From an uncultured Eubacteriales bacterium (GTDB lineage Bacteria; Bacillota; Clostridia; Christensenellales; CAG-314), in NCBI GenBank assembly GCA_900544545.1, contig UQVY01000004.1:1-64000 (forward strand): a stretch of 64,000 bases of DNA, given 5' to 3'. Below the pieces are notes generated by a model. The model had not been told where the DNA came from. It did no database searches and saw only the letters and a program-made list of their open reading frames with translations. This document shows, in pieces, positions 1-7,420 of this stretch; the stretch's first letter is position 1; the number at the start of each line of letters is the position of its first letter. The position numbers were made by a program, and so were the translations under genes.

Positions 1-68
1 TTTCGTGCCGCTTCGTCAATCTTAGCGCAATACTGTCTTACGTACACCCAGCTATCCCGCTTTTGTTT

Positions 69-548
69 TTATTCGGAAGCAGAATCGTCGTCGGGGAAGG
101 AGTCGTCGTCGGTATTATCCGTAACTATTACCTTCGGATTGAAGCTTCTGACCGCATTTCCGAAATCATCGAAATCGTCCTTGCCGATGAAAATCGTCGT
201 AATCGTAGTTTCGGTATTGTTGACGGTATGACAAACGATGATGGAATCTTCGAGGATAAGTATTTTCCAGATTGCGTCGACGCTTATTTTCGTGAGTTTG
301 ATTCCGAAAAGGCCGAGCGTTATGCGGTTTTTATCGACGACGTAGCTGAGAGTAAGAATCCTTACGAGCAAGACGATAAACAGCAGAGCGAAAACCGTGC
401 CGATAATTTCGCCCGTTAAGTTAACCGACGCAAGTCCTAAAATGCCGCACCATCTGAAAACGTTCAGGGCAATGATTGCGAGCCAAAGGAAAAGCAGCAG
501 GTATATAGCGAGAACGAGTCCCTTTCTGAGCCTGAGTCTGAATTTCAT
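69..548 (-). CDS. Small two-span membrane protein with PH-like domain, function unknown
   Basis: I do not recognise a named family. The 159-aa product has two hydrophobic segments (about residues 10-31 and 42-69), then roughly 70 residues of short alternating strands that resemble a small bacterial PH-like domain, and an acidic Asp/Ser-rich tail ending in DDDSASE. This predicts an inner-membrane protein with most of its mass in the cytoplasm. The start is supported by a GGAG about 8 nt upstream and a good promoter further up. It is transcribed alone, divergent from rsmD. No terminator is visible in the 68 bases left before the window edge. Confidence 0.6.
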   Translation of the reverse strand: MKFRLRLRKGLVLAIYLLLFLWLAIIALNVFRWCGILGLASVNLTGEIIGTVFALLFIVLLVRILTLSYVVDKNRITLGLFGIKLTKISVDAIWKILILEDSIIVCHTVNNTETTITTIFIGKDDFDDFGNAVRSFNPKVIVTDNTDDDSFPDDDSASE

Positions 549-582
549 AATGCGTATCTCCGTAGTAACTTTGATTTACTAT

Positions 583-611
583 ATTATAAAACGAATCGTC
601 TTTTTTTGCAA
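583..611 (-). promoter_or_regulatory. Promoter of the small membrane protein gene
   Basis: On the minus strand TTGCAA (611-606) and TATAAT (588-583) are separated by 17 bases, a near-consensus sigma-A promoter 35 bases above the start codon. Confidence 0.6.
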
Positions 612-622
612 TAGAAAAACGC

Positions 623-651
623 TTTGTTTAATCGTCGATTTGTGTTATACT
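623..651 (+). promoter_or_regulatory. Promoter of rsmD-coaD
   Basis: A TATACT box at 646-651 is preceded by TG one base away (extended -10). The -35 match is weak (TTTGTT, 623-628, 17-bp spacer). About 100 bases of leader follow before rsmD. Confidence 0.5.
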
Positions 652-759
652 ATAAAGAAAAAAAACGGAAACCGACGAGGACGGAGTTTTTGCGGCGGAA
701 ACGCCTCGTAAACGGACTCTTTGCTGCAATAAACGCCGTTCCTACGGTTTGGAGAGATA

Positions 760-1356
760 ATGAGAATAATCAGCGGAAAATACAGAGGCAGAAAGCTTTT
801 TGAGATAAACGATCAACCCATACGCCCGACTCTAGACAGAGTAAAAGAAACGATGTTCGATATAATTCAATTTGAAATTGCAGGGAGCAGAGTTCTCGAT
901 TTATTCGCGGGAACGGGGGCTTTGGGAATCGAATGTATAAGCAGAGGTGCTTCGGAAGTGGCTTTCTGCGACGTGAATCCAAAATGTATCAGGCTTCTTC
1001 GTCAGAATCTCGACGGACTTAAGCTCGATTCTCAGCCCGTTATTTATACTGGCGGCTGGCAGGAGGCTCTCGTTTCCGTGCGAGCGAGGAAAATCGACTT
1101 GCTTTTCGTAGATCCGCCTTTCAGAATGGACGTTTATTACGATGTTCTTAAAAGAGTGAGCGATCTTTCGGTAATCGAAGAAGACGGAATAGTCGTATGC
1201 GAGCATCCCGTAGACGTCGTTTTGCCTGCGTCCGTAGGTAAACTCTCGAAATGGAAGGACAGAAAAATCGGAAAGGTTATGCTGACCTATTATAAGCCGA
1301 TAGTTACGGAGATTTCCGAGAAAGCGGAGGAATACGTTTCGGAGGAAGAATTATGA
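760..1356 (+). CDS. rsmD: 16S rRNA (guanine-966 N2) methyltransferase RsmD
   Basis: Methylates G966 of 16S rRNA using S-adenosylmethionine during small-subunit assembly. The 198-aa product opens with the family's MRIISGKYRGRKL, has the SAM-binding motif VLDLFAGTGALGIE at residues 45-58 and the catalytic motif DPPF at 118-121. The C-terminus (about 175-198) is a Lys/Glu-rich tail beyond the catalytic fold. The start has GGAG 5 nt upstream. The stop overlaps the coaD start (ATGA), so the two are translationally coupled; rsmD-coaD is a common pair in Bacillota. Confidence 0.95.
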   Translation: MRIISGKYRGRKLFEINDQPIRPTLDRVKETMFDIIQFEIAGSRVLDLFAGTGALGIECISRGASEVAFCDVNPKCIRLLRQNLDGLKLDSQPVIYTGGWQEALVSVRARKIDLLFVDPPFRMDVYYDVLKRVSDLSVIEEDGIVVCEHPVDVVLPASVGKLSKWKDRKIGKVMLTYYKPIVTEISEKAEEYVSEEEL

Positions 1357-1820
1357 AATGCGTATATTCTGGGAGTTTCGATCCTATAACCAACGGTCAT
1401 CTCAATATAATTCAGAGATGCGCCGAAATTTTTGACGAAGTGATAGTTGCGGTCGCTACGAACGCGGAAAAGCATTCCAAACCGGTCGACATTCGCTGCG
1501 AACTTGTCAGGAAATGCGTTGAGGAAGAACGCAACGTAACCGTTTTGCCCTGTTGCGGACTCATCGCCGATTTTTGCAGGGAAAACGCAGCCGATATTAT
1601 AGTGAGAGGACTTCGCAACAATAAAGATTTCGAATATGAAAGCGATATGGCCGTTATAAATAGAGATTTGTGCGGAGTGGAAACGCTTTTTCTCGTTGCG
1701 GACGGTACGGTTTCGCACGTTAACGCAGGATACGTCCGCGAGCTTGTAAGGGCAGGAAGGTCGGTTAAAGACTACGTCCCCGAAAAAGTCCTGAAAGAGA
1801 TTACGGAAATCTATGCCTGA
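1353..1820 (+). CDS. coaD: Phosphopantetheine adenylyltransferase
   Basis: Fourth step of coenzyme A synthesis: transfers AMP from ATP to 4'-phosphopantetheine, giving dephospho-CoA. The 155-aa length is normal. The nucleotidyltransferase signature GSFDPITNGH sits at 7-16 and the RGLRNNKDFEYE segment, typical of the hexameric bacterial enzyme, at about 85-96. The later loop that normally reads SSS(L/I)V(K/R)E is here HVNAGYVREL, a departure from the usual serine-rich nucleotide-binding loop. Start overlaps the rsmD stop by 4 nt. Confidence 0.95.
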   Translation: MKCVYSGSFDPITNGHLNIIQRCAEIFDEVIVAVATNAEKHSKPVDIRCELVRKCVEEERNVTVLPCCGLIADFCRENAADIIVRGLRNNKDFEYESDMAVINRDLCGVETLFLVADGTVSHVNAGYVRELVRAGRSVKDYVPEKVLKEITEIYA

Positions 1821-1913
1821 ATAAAGCTTTTTATAAACCGTCGGCTTTTCGGGACAGTCTGTTTTTCCCGCGTGGATTTTATACGAAACCACGGATTTAC
1901 GATATAGATAAAA

Positions 1914-1946
1914 CAAAAAAGGAGGTTCGAAGGACCTCTTTTTATT
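1914..1946. terminator. Bidirectional terminator between coaD and tetR
   Basis: GAGGT (1922-1926) pairs with ACCTC (1934-1938), flanked by an A-run on the left and a T-run on the right, so it can end both the rsmD-coaD transcript and the convergent tetR transcript. Confidence 0.65.
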
Positions 1947-2030
1947 TTAAGAAATACCGATATTACAAAAACCGATAGCGAATTACTTGGAAATTAACGC
2001 CTCACCAACCGAAACCGAAGCAAGACGGAC

Positions 2031-2633
2031 TCAGTCTACGAAAAGTTTGGTTACGGTGTCGCAGACGATGGCTTTCATCGCGGTATAGTCGATATATTTA
2101 TGCTTGTCGTAAACGAATTCGTGCGCGAAAGACTGTACTATATTCATAGCAAGGTGGACTTTTTCTATGCAGTCGGGAATGTTCGCGCCGAGCAAATTCA
2201 GTCTGTCCGCAATCTTGTGCGTCAGATTGTCTTCGAGAGAAATGAAGGCAGCGTTAACGTCTTCGTCGCTTCCCGCGAGAGAGTGAAGAGTGTTATGAAG
2301 ATGCACGTTTTCCTTGTGAAGTTTTATCGTCGTGTCGACCATACGGAGGACGAGGGACGGATAATCCGTAGGCGCGGTTACCGAATCTATGATAGACAGC
2401 AAGGGCTCGGAAACCTTGTCGATATAAATCTGAAGCACGCAGATAAGAATATCGCGCTTATCCTGAAAATATCCGTAAACAATACCTGTAGAAACTCCCG
2501 CTCGTTTCGCGATTTCAACGGTATTCGTGCCGTAATAACCTTCCTCGGAAAAAAGCTCGTAGCCAGCCTGAATGATCTTATTCTTTTTTTCTATTGAGCG
2601 TTCTTGTTTAGGCTCTCTGACTGTCGTTTTCAT
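2031..2633 (-). CDS. TetR-family transcriptional regulator divergent from feo
   Basis: DNA-binding one-component regulator. About residues 10-60 form a TetR helix-turn-helix domain (IIQAGYELFSEEGYYGT followed by EIAKRAGVSTGIVYGYF); the rest is an all-helical ligand-binding/dimerisation domain that does not point to a ligand. I place the start at the ATG at 2633 (MKTTVREPK), which has AGGA just upstream; a longer frame to 2681 lacks support. It is divergent from the feoA-feoA-feoB unit, and two dyads in the shared region look like its operators. By position it should control iron uptake and itself; this is inferred. Confidence 0.85.
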   Translation of the reverse strand: MKTTVREPKQERSIEKKNKIIQAGYELFSEEGYYGTNTVEIAKRAGVSTGIVYGYFQDKRDILICVLQIYIDKVSEPLLSIIDSVTAPTDYPSLVLRMVDTTIKLHKENVHLHNTLHSLAGSDEDVNAAFISLEDNLTHKIADRLNLLGANIPDCIEKVHLAMNIVQSFAHEFVYDKHKYIDYTAMKAIVCDTVTKLFVD

Positions 2634-2684
2634 AATTCCTATTTTAAAGCATCCGACGAAAAAAATCAACTGAAAAAACACAAA

Positions 2685-2708
2685 AAATATGAAAAAAGTA
2701 TCATATTT
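2685..2708. promoter_or_regulatory. Operator-like dyad, copy 1
   Basis: An AAATATGA ... TCATATTT inverted repeat in a 24-bp block directly upstream of the feo -35 box. It matches the block at 2747-2770 at 20 of 24 positions. Likely binding site for the divergent TetR protein. Confidence 0.6.
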
Positions 2709-2711
2709 TAG

Positions 2712-2740
2712 TTGACAAGCATTTAGCTTTGTGCTAATAT
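2712..2740 (+). promoter_or_regulatory. Promoter of the feo operon
   Basis: TTGACA (2712-2717), 17-bp spacer, TAATAT (2735-2740). It lies exactly between the two operator-like dyads. No Fur-box-like sequence is evident. Confidence 0.75.
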
Positions 2741-2746
2741 TAACGC

Positions 2747-2770
2747 GAAATTGAAAAAAGTTTCATATTT
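2747..2770. promoter_or_regulatory. Operator-like dyad, copy 2
   Basis: Second copy of the 24-bp element, with TTGAAAAAAGTTTCAT at its centre, lying just past the feo -10 box where a bound repressor would block transcription. The core ends (TGA and TCA) are the same as in copy 1. Confidence 0.6.
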
Positions 2771-2808
2771 GACCGTAAAAGGCCGTATAACTTAAAGGAG
2801 GTTATGAA

Positions 2809-3021
2809 ATGCCTATAGTCATCGCGCCGCTTAATCAGGAGCTTAAAATCGTCAGGATTGCAGCCGACGAGAAGACCAAGAAGCATCTTGAAAGTCTCGG
2901 AATCACAATCAACGGGACGATCACGGTTCTCAGCTCGAGCGGTGGAAGCGTCGTTTGCAAGATAAAGGACGGCAGAATCGCGCTCGATCAGGATCTTTCG
3001 GCAGGAATCTTCGTCGCATAA
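2809..3021 (+). CDS. feoA: FeoA-like protein (first copy)
   Basis: 70-aa SH3-like FeoA domain, a small cytosolic partner of the ferrous iron transporter FeoB. It has the usual pattern: a short strand, a helix ending LESLGIT, then NGTITVLSSSGGSVVCKIKDGRIALD. The start at 2809 has GGAGG 7 nt upstream; an ATG 5 bases earlier opens only a four-codon frame and is too close to the ribosome site. First gene of the unit, followed 57 bases later by a second feoA. Confidence 0.85.
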   Translation: MPIVIAPLNQELKIVRIAADEKTKKHLESLGITINGTITVLSSSGGSVVCKIKDGRIALDQDLSAGIFVA

Positions 3022-3078
3022 ATGAGGTAACAATAAAACGTTAATATAAAAGCTCACATAATAAGGAGAAGGAGAAAA

Positions 3079-3312
3079 ATGGAAAAAACGTTGAATCAGT
3101 TCGTCGTCGGAGAAAGGGGAATCATCAAATCCGTAAGCGGCGAAGGCAAGATCAAGAGACGTCTGTTCGATATGGGAATCACGCCCGGAGCTGAAGTCTA
3201 TATGAGAAAAAAGGCGCCGCTCGGCGATCCTATCGAAGTAACGATAAGAGGCTACGAGCTTACGCTTCGTAAAACCGAAGCAGCCTGTGTAACGATGGAG
3301 GTTATTAAGTAA
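3079..3312 (+). CDS. feoA: FeoA-like protein (second copy)
   Basis: 77-aa FeoA domain with the more typical sequence IKRRLFDMGITPGAEVYM followed by GDPIEVTIRGYELTLRK. It is clearly different from the first copy, so this is an old pair and not a recent duplication. Its stop codon overlaps the feoB ATG by one base, so it is probably coupled to FeoB and the better candidate for direct contact with it. Ribosome site GGAGAAGGAG upstream. Confidence 0.92.
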   Translation: MEKTLNQFVVGERGIIKSVSGEGKIKRRLFDMGITPGAEVYMRKKAPLGDPIEVTIRGYELTLRKTEAACVTMEVIK

Positions 3313-5627
3313 TGAAGAATTTTGCACTTGCCGGCAACCCTAACTGCGGCAAAACTACGCTGTTTAACAGCCTTACGGGTTCTACGGCTCACGTCGGTAA
3401 CTGGCCGGGCGTAACCGTTGACAAAAGAGAAGGTACGTATAAGAAATGTGCCGAACCCATCGCAATCGTAGACCTTCCGGGTATATATTCGCTTTCGCCC
3501 TATACACCCGAAGAAGTTATCGCGAGAAACTTTATTCTTGACGAACAGCCCGACTGCGTTATCAATATCGTAGACGCAACCAACCTCGAACGTAACCTTT
3601 ATCTTACGACGCAGATTATGGAAATAGACGTTCCTATGGTTATCGCGCTCAACATGATGGACGCCGTCGATAAAGCCGGCGACAAGATTGACGAAAAAGA
3701 ACTCGAAAAGAGACTCGGCGTTCCCGTAGTCAAGATTTCCGCTCTTAAGGAAAAAGGTCTCGAAGACCTTATGAACAAGGCTTACGCCGAAAGCAAGAAG
3801 ACGAGAAAGGGCGTTACGGTTCTCGAGGATTCGGCTCTTACTCATCTTATCACGGACGTAAAGATCGCTCTTGACGGACAGAAAGTAAAAGATCCTCTTT
3901 TCCACGCGATTAAACTCGTAGAACAGGACGAAATCGAAGTCGCTATGCACAGAGAAACCGTTCAGATGGTCGAAGAATTCAAAAAGACCTTCAAGGACGA
4001 TACCTTCGGAACGGACTTCGAAGCTCTCGTAGCCGACGCAAGATATAAATACATATCCAAGAATTTTGCTCCCGTTCTCGTTCGTAAGAGCAAAGAAAGA
4101 GTTCAGATGACCAAATCGGATAAAGCCGATAAGGTTATGACGCATAAGGTTTGGGGTATTCCCATTTTCCTCGTCATTCTGTTCGCTATATTCCACCTGA
4201 CGTTCTCGGAAAACTTCCTTTTCCTCGGCTCGATTTTCAAGCTTCCTTCTCTCGAAGATCTCGGACTTCTTACCGAAGACGGCGAACCCATAAGCTATGG
4301 CGTAAGATGGCTTGCCTGCGTTTACAACGGCGCCGTTTACTCCCCGGGCGTAATAATCAACAACATCTGGAACGATATGCTTGTCGGCGAGCTTTTCGGC
4401 TGGCTGCAGGGTCTCGTTGAAGGCAGCGGAATAGCGGATTGGGCAATCGGTCTTATCAACTACGGTGTAATCGACGGTCTCGGTGCCGTTCTTTCCTTCC
4501 TTCCTCCTATCCTCGTCCTGTTCCTGTTCTTCTCCATTCTCGAAGATTCCGGTTATATGGCTCGTATAGCCTTCATTCTCGACAGAATGTTCAGAAAATT
4601 CGGTCTTTCCGGCAGAGCTTTCATGCCGATGATTATGGGCTTCGGATGTTCCGTTCCCGCTATGATCAACACGAGAACTCTTTCCGACGAAAAAGAAAGA
4701 ACCGCAACCATAAGAGTTATCCCGTTCTTCTCTTGCGGCGCTAAATTGCCTATCCTTACCGCTGTTGCCGGCGCGATAGTCGGTTTCTTCGGAGTGGGCA
4801 ACGCCGATCTCATCACCTACGCAATGTATCTTCTCGGTATAATTGCCGCAATCATAAGCGTTCTTCTTATGAGAGGCACTTCTCTTAAGGGCGAAACTCC
4901 TCCGTTCATTATGGAGCTTCCCGCTTATCACGCTCCTCAGTTCAAGAACCTTATGGCTCACCTCTGGGATAAGACCAAGCATTTCGTAAAGAAAGCTTTC
5001 ACCATTATTCTTGCGTCCACGATCGTTATCTGGGCTTTGACTCACTTCTCCTTCCAGTGGAAATTCCTCGGCGACGAAGAAATCAACGAAAGTATTCTTG
5101 CCGGTTTAGCACAGCTTATTCAGCCGCTCTTCACGCCGCTCGGTTTCGGTAGCCAGCTCGGCGAATTCGGATGGGTATTCGGTGTTGCCGCGGTCGCAGG
5201 TCTTATCGCAAAGGAAAACGTTATCGCTACGTTCGCAACCCTTGCGGCCTGCCTGCTCGTAGTGGCTAAAGCCAAGTTCCCCGAAATCGGCGACCTCGAC
5301 ATAGCTAACGAAGACGGTATCGACGCCGTTAAAGCAATGATTTATGCGACGAACATCACCGTTCCCGGTCTTATCTCCTTCATCGCGTTCAATATGACGA
5401 CCATTCCCTGTTTCGCCGCAGTAGGTACCGCAAAAGCGGAACTTCAGAGCAGCAAACGCTTCAAGGGAACGCTGGCGTTCTGGATTCTTTCCTCTTACGT
5501 TATCGCGGCTATGGTTTATACCATCGGTTCCTGGTGGTGGACCGCAATCATCTGGGCGGCGGTTATCGTTCTCGTAGCTTTCGTTATCGTTACGAGAAAC
5601 AAGAATCTTGCAAGAAAAGGAGCGTAA
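3312..5627 (+). CDS. feoB: Ferrous iron transport protein B
   Basis: Main Fe2+ uptake permease. The N-terminal G domain has G1 GNPNCGKT at 8-15, a G2 region near GVTVDKREG, G3 DLPG and G4 NMMD. A helical GDI-like region follows to about residue 270, and then the membrane part with two Gate/nucleoside-recognition repeats (YMARIAFILDRMF ... GFGCSVPA with a membrane Cys, and the later CFAAVGTAKAE). 771 aa is full length. A proposed iron-path Cys is present in GFGCSVP. It ends with a basic cytosolic tail, 3 bases before the Cys-rich partner gene. Confidence 0.97.
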   Translation: MKNFALAGNPNCGKTTLFNSLTGSTAHVGNWPGVTVDKREGTYKKCAEPIAIVDLPGIYSLSPYTPEEVIARNFILDEQPDCVINIVDATNLERNLYLTTQIMEIDVPMVIALNMMDAVDKAGDKIDEKELEKRLGVPVVKISALKEKGLEDLMNKAYAESKKTRKGVTVLEDSALTHLITDVKIALDGQKVKDPLFHAIKLVEQDEIEVAMHRETVQMVEEFKKTFKDDTFGTDFEALVADARYKYISKNFAPVLVRKSKERVQMTKSDKADKVMTHKVWGIPIFLVILFAIFHLTFSENFLFLGSIFKLPSLEDLGLLTEDGEPISYGVRWLACVYNGAVYSPGVIINNIWNDMLVGELFGWLQGLVEGSGIADWAIGLINYGVIDGLGAVLSFLPPILVLFLFFSILEDSGYMARIAFILDRMFRKFGLSGRAFMPMIMGFGCSVPAMINTRTLSDEKERTATIRVIPFFSCGAKLPILTAVAGAIVGFFGVGNADLITYAMYLLGIIAAIISVLLMRGTSLKGETPPFIMELPAYHAPQFKNLMAHLWDKTKHFVKKAFTIILASTIVIWALTHFSFQWKFLGDEEINESILAGLAQLIQPLFTPLGFGSQLGEFGWVFGVAAVAGLIAKENVIATFATLAACLLVVAKAKFPEIGDLDIANEDGIDAVKAMIYATNITVPGLISFIAFNMTTIPCFAAVGTAKAELQSSKRFKGTLAFWILSSYVIAAMVYTIGSWWWTAIIWAAVIVLVAFVIVTRNKNLARKGA

Positions 5628-5630
5628 ACT

Positions 5631-5804
5631 ATGGGCTTTTGGGAAATTTTACTGATAATAGGCTGCGCGGCGTTAGTCATCAGCGTTACAGTTGTTTCCG
5701 TTATCCGAAAAATAAAGGGTAAAAGCTCGTGCGACTGCGGATGCGACTGTTGTAACTGCAACGCCTGCAAATACGCGCAAAAAAACAAGGATCAGAAAAA
5801 GTGA
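5631..5804 (+). CDS. FeoB-associated Cys-rich membrane protein
   Basis: 57-aa protein that starts 3 bases after feoB. One membrane helix (about residues 4-25), a short basic stretch (RKIKGK), then a dense cysteine cluster CDCGCDCCNCNAC at 34-46 and a Lys-rich end. This matches the small FeoB-associated Cys-rich family found beside feoB in Bacillota, which may stand in for FeoC or handle metal at the membrane. The start has AGGAG upstream. A strong terminator follows within 10 bases. Confidence 0.85.
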   Translation: MGFWEILLIIGCAALVISVTVVSVIRKIKGKSSCDCGCDCCNCNACKYAQKNKDQKK

Positions 5805-5810
5805 TTTGAT

Positions 5811-5844
5811 GCTCCCGTAGGCGAAAACCTTCGGGAGCTTTTTA
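5811..5844 (+). terminator. Terminator after the feo core genes
   Basis: GCTCCCG (5811-5817) pairs with CGGGAGC (5832-5838), extended inside by AGG/CCT, then a short T-run. It separates the feoAAB-Cys-rich core from the DUF3793 gene; read-through would include the latter. Confidence 0.75.
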
Positions 5845-5859
5845 AAAAGGAGGCAGAAT

Positions 5860-6411
5860 ATGTCGGAAAAAATGATTGTCGAACAGTGTTCACCTACTCT
5901 CGCGGGAATGAAGACCGGAAGCGTATTTCATTGTTCGTACGAAAACGAAGCAGAACTTCATTCGGAGATAAGCAGATTCAACGGCGTATTGATTCCGAAA
6001 GGACTCAGAATGCTTCCGCTTAAAAAAGACGGGCGTCGCGCTCTCATATACGTTTACAGACCGACTCAGCTCGAAAAGGACGTAAACGAGAGTAGTGCGA
6101 TAGATATTCTTAAAAGCTACGGGTATTCCTCGGGCTGTGAAAGCAGTCTTGTTGCCCGTTTGAGGGAAAGGCTTTGCGAATCGGAGTGTTTTCCTCACGA
6201 AATAGGTCTGTTTTTGGGTTATCCGCCCGAAGACGTGAAAGGATTCATAGACAACAAAGCCGCAAGCTGCAAATGCTGTGGCTACTGGAAGGTTTACGGC
6301 GACGAAAAAAAAGCCAGAAAAACCTTCGATAAATTCAGAAAATGCACGAAAGTTTATTGCGGCTGTTATGAAAAATCGGCTTGTTTCCATAAGCTCATAG
6401 TCGGACAGTGA
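5860..6411 (+). CDS. DUF3793 family protein
   Basis: 183-aa soluble protein of the DUF3793 family, whose biochemical role is not known to me. Members often lie beside feoB, and here the gene is 16 bases after the feo terminator. The N-terminal half contains the family pattern around CSPTLAGMKTGSVF, and the middle has HEIGLFLGYPPEDVKGF. The last third carries clustered cysteines (CKCCGYW, then CTKVYCGC and ACFHKL) that could hold a metal. A strong ribosome site (AAGGAGG) sets the start. A link to iron handling is inferred from position and cysteines. Confidence 0.85.
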   Translation: MSEKMIVEQCSPTLAGMKTGSVFHCSYENEAELHSEISRFNGVLIPKGLRMLPLKKDGRRALIYVYRPTQLEKDVNESSAIDILKSYGYSSGCESSLVARLRERLCESECFPHEIGLFLGYPPEDVKGFIDNKAASCKCCGYWKVYGDEKKARKTFDKFRKCTKVYCGCYEKSACFHKLIVGQ

Positions 6412-6533
6412 AAAAGTCATTTATTTTTCTTCGGTAGTGAGATTCATAATTTTGTAGCGGATTTCACATTTATGCGCAAATAATCTCATTGGATTTATGA
6501 TTTTCTTCATAATTTGTTTCTTTTTTATAAATC

Positions 6534-6556
6534 GCCGGCGATTCCAACCGGCTTTT
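6534..6556 (+). terminator. Probable terminator after DUF3793 gene
   Basis: GCCGG (6534-6538) pairs with CCGGC (6548-6552), followed by TTTTC. Short stem, but it is placed between two transcription units. Confidence 0.45.
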
Positions 6557-6572
6557 CTTTTGACGTTACCGC

Positions 6573-6601
6573 TTGACAAAAACGGAGTTTTGTGCTAAAC
6601 T
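6573..6601 (+). promoter_or_regulatory. Promoter of rluB and the kinase-like gene
   Basis: TTGACA (6573-6578), 17-bp spacer, TAAACT (6596-6601). The leader begins with a small hairpin, AGCCTCT (6609-6615) with AGAGGCT (6625-6631), of unknown role. Confidence 0.7.
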
Positions 6602-6661
6602 AAAAATTAGCCTCTTCGGATTAGAGAGGCTCAGGAATAAACGAGGAACTAATTCGGATAT

Positions 6662-7408
6662 ATGGTCAGACTTAACAAATATATGGCAGACTGCGGAATC
6701 GACAGCAGACGAGCCTGCGATAAAATCATTTCGGAAGGAAGAGTAAAGGTCAACGGCAAAACAGTTACGGAACTCGGAACTATCGTCAACGAGCTTAACG
6801 ACAGCGTTTCCGTGGACGGAAGGAGGATTTCCGAAGTCAAAAAGAATTACTACGTTATGCTTCATAAGCCCAAGGGCTACGTTACTACGGTCAAAGACGA
6901 TAAGGGAAGAAAAACCGTTATGGATCTCGTGAAAATCAGAGCAAGACTTTTTCCCGTCGGAAGACTCGATTACGATACGGAAGGGCTTCTTCTTTTGACC
7001 AACGACGGAGAATTCGCTCAGGCTCTGACTCATCCGGGCAACGAGATCGGAAAGACTTACGTTGCGAGAATCAAGGGAAAACTCAGCAAGACGGAGTTGT
7101 TTTCGCTTCGTAACGGCGTTGAAATCGACGGAAAACTCACCGCGCCCGCGCAGGTCAAGGTCCTTGAGGAAAGCGACGACGAATCGCGGATAGAGCTGAC
7201 CGTAACGGAAGGAAGAAATCATCAGATTAAGAAAATGTTCGAAGCCGTCGGAAAGGAAGTCAAATTCCTTAAACGCACGAAAATCGGAGATTTGCGTCTG
7301 GGCGGACTCGGCAGAGGAGAATACAAGATTCTCGGACAGAAAGAAGTAGACATTCTTAAAAAGCCGCTCGTTAAGAAAGATATTCTTGACGACGGAAAGA
7401 AATATTGA
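6662..7408 (+). CDS. rluB: rRNA pseudouridine synthase, RluB/RsuA type
   Basis: Converts a uridine of rRNA to pseudouridine. The N-terminal S4 RNA-binding domain (VRLNKYMADCGIDSRRA) is at residues 2-17 and onward; the catalytic domain has the motif GRLDYDTEGLLLLTNDG with the nucleophile Asp at 103, then EGRNHQIKKMFEAVG near 190-205. 248 aa is usual. I call it RluB-like (23S helix 89) because Bacillota usually keep this homologue; RsuA or RluF specificity cannot be excluded. The start has no strong ribosome site but is fixed by the conserved N-terminus. Followed 12 bases later by a kinase-like gene. Confidence 0.9.
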   Translation: MVRLNKYMADCGIDSRRACDKIISEGRVKVNGKTVTELGTIVNELNDSVSVDGRRISEVKKNYYVMLHKPKGYVTTVKDDKGRKTVMDLVKIRARLFPVGRLDYDTEGLLLLTNDGEFAQALTHPGNEIGKTYVARIKGKLSKTELFSLRNGVEIDGKLTAPAQVKVLEESDDESRIELTVTEGRNHQIKKMFEAVGKEVKFLKRTKIGDLRLGGLGRGEYKILGQKEVDILKKPLVKKDILDDGKKY

Positions 7409-7420
7409 TCGGAGGTTATT

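Noticed and set aside
1..68. Open minus-strand frame entering from the left edge
   Set aside because: Only about 20 codons are visible, with no start signal or match I could trust.
2634..2770. Separate promoter for tetR in the shared region
   Set aside because: TTGTCA can be read on the minus strand, but no -10 box at a workable spacing was found.
3252..5045. 597-codon open frame on the minus strand opposite feoB
   Set aside because: It is the mirror of a certain gene, has no ribosome site or domain pattern, and its composition follows from feoB codon use.
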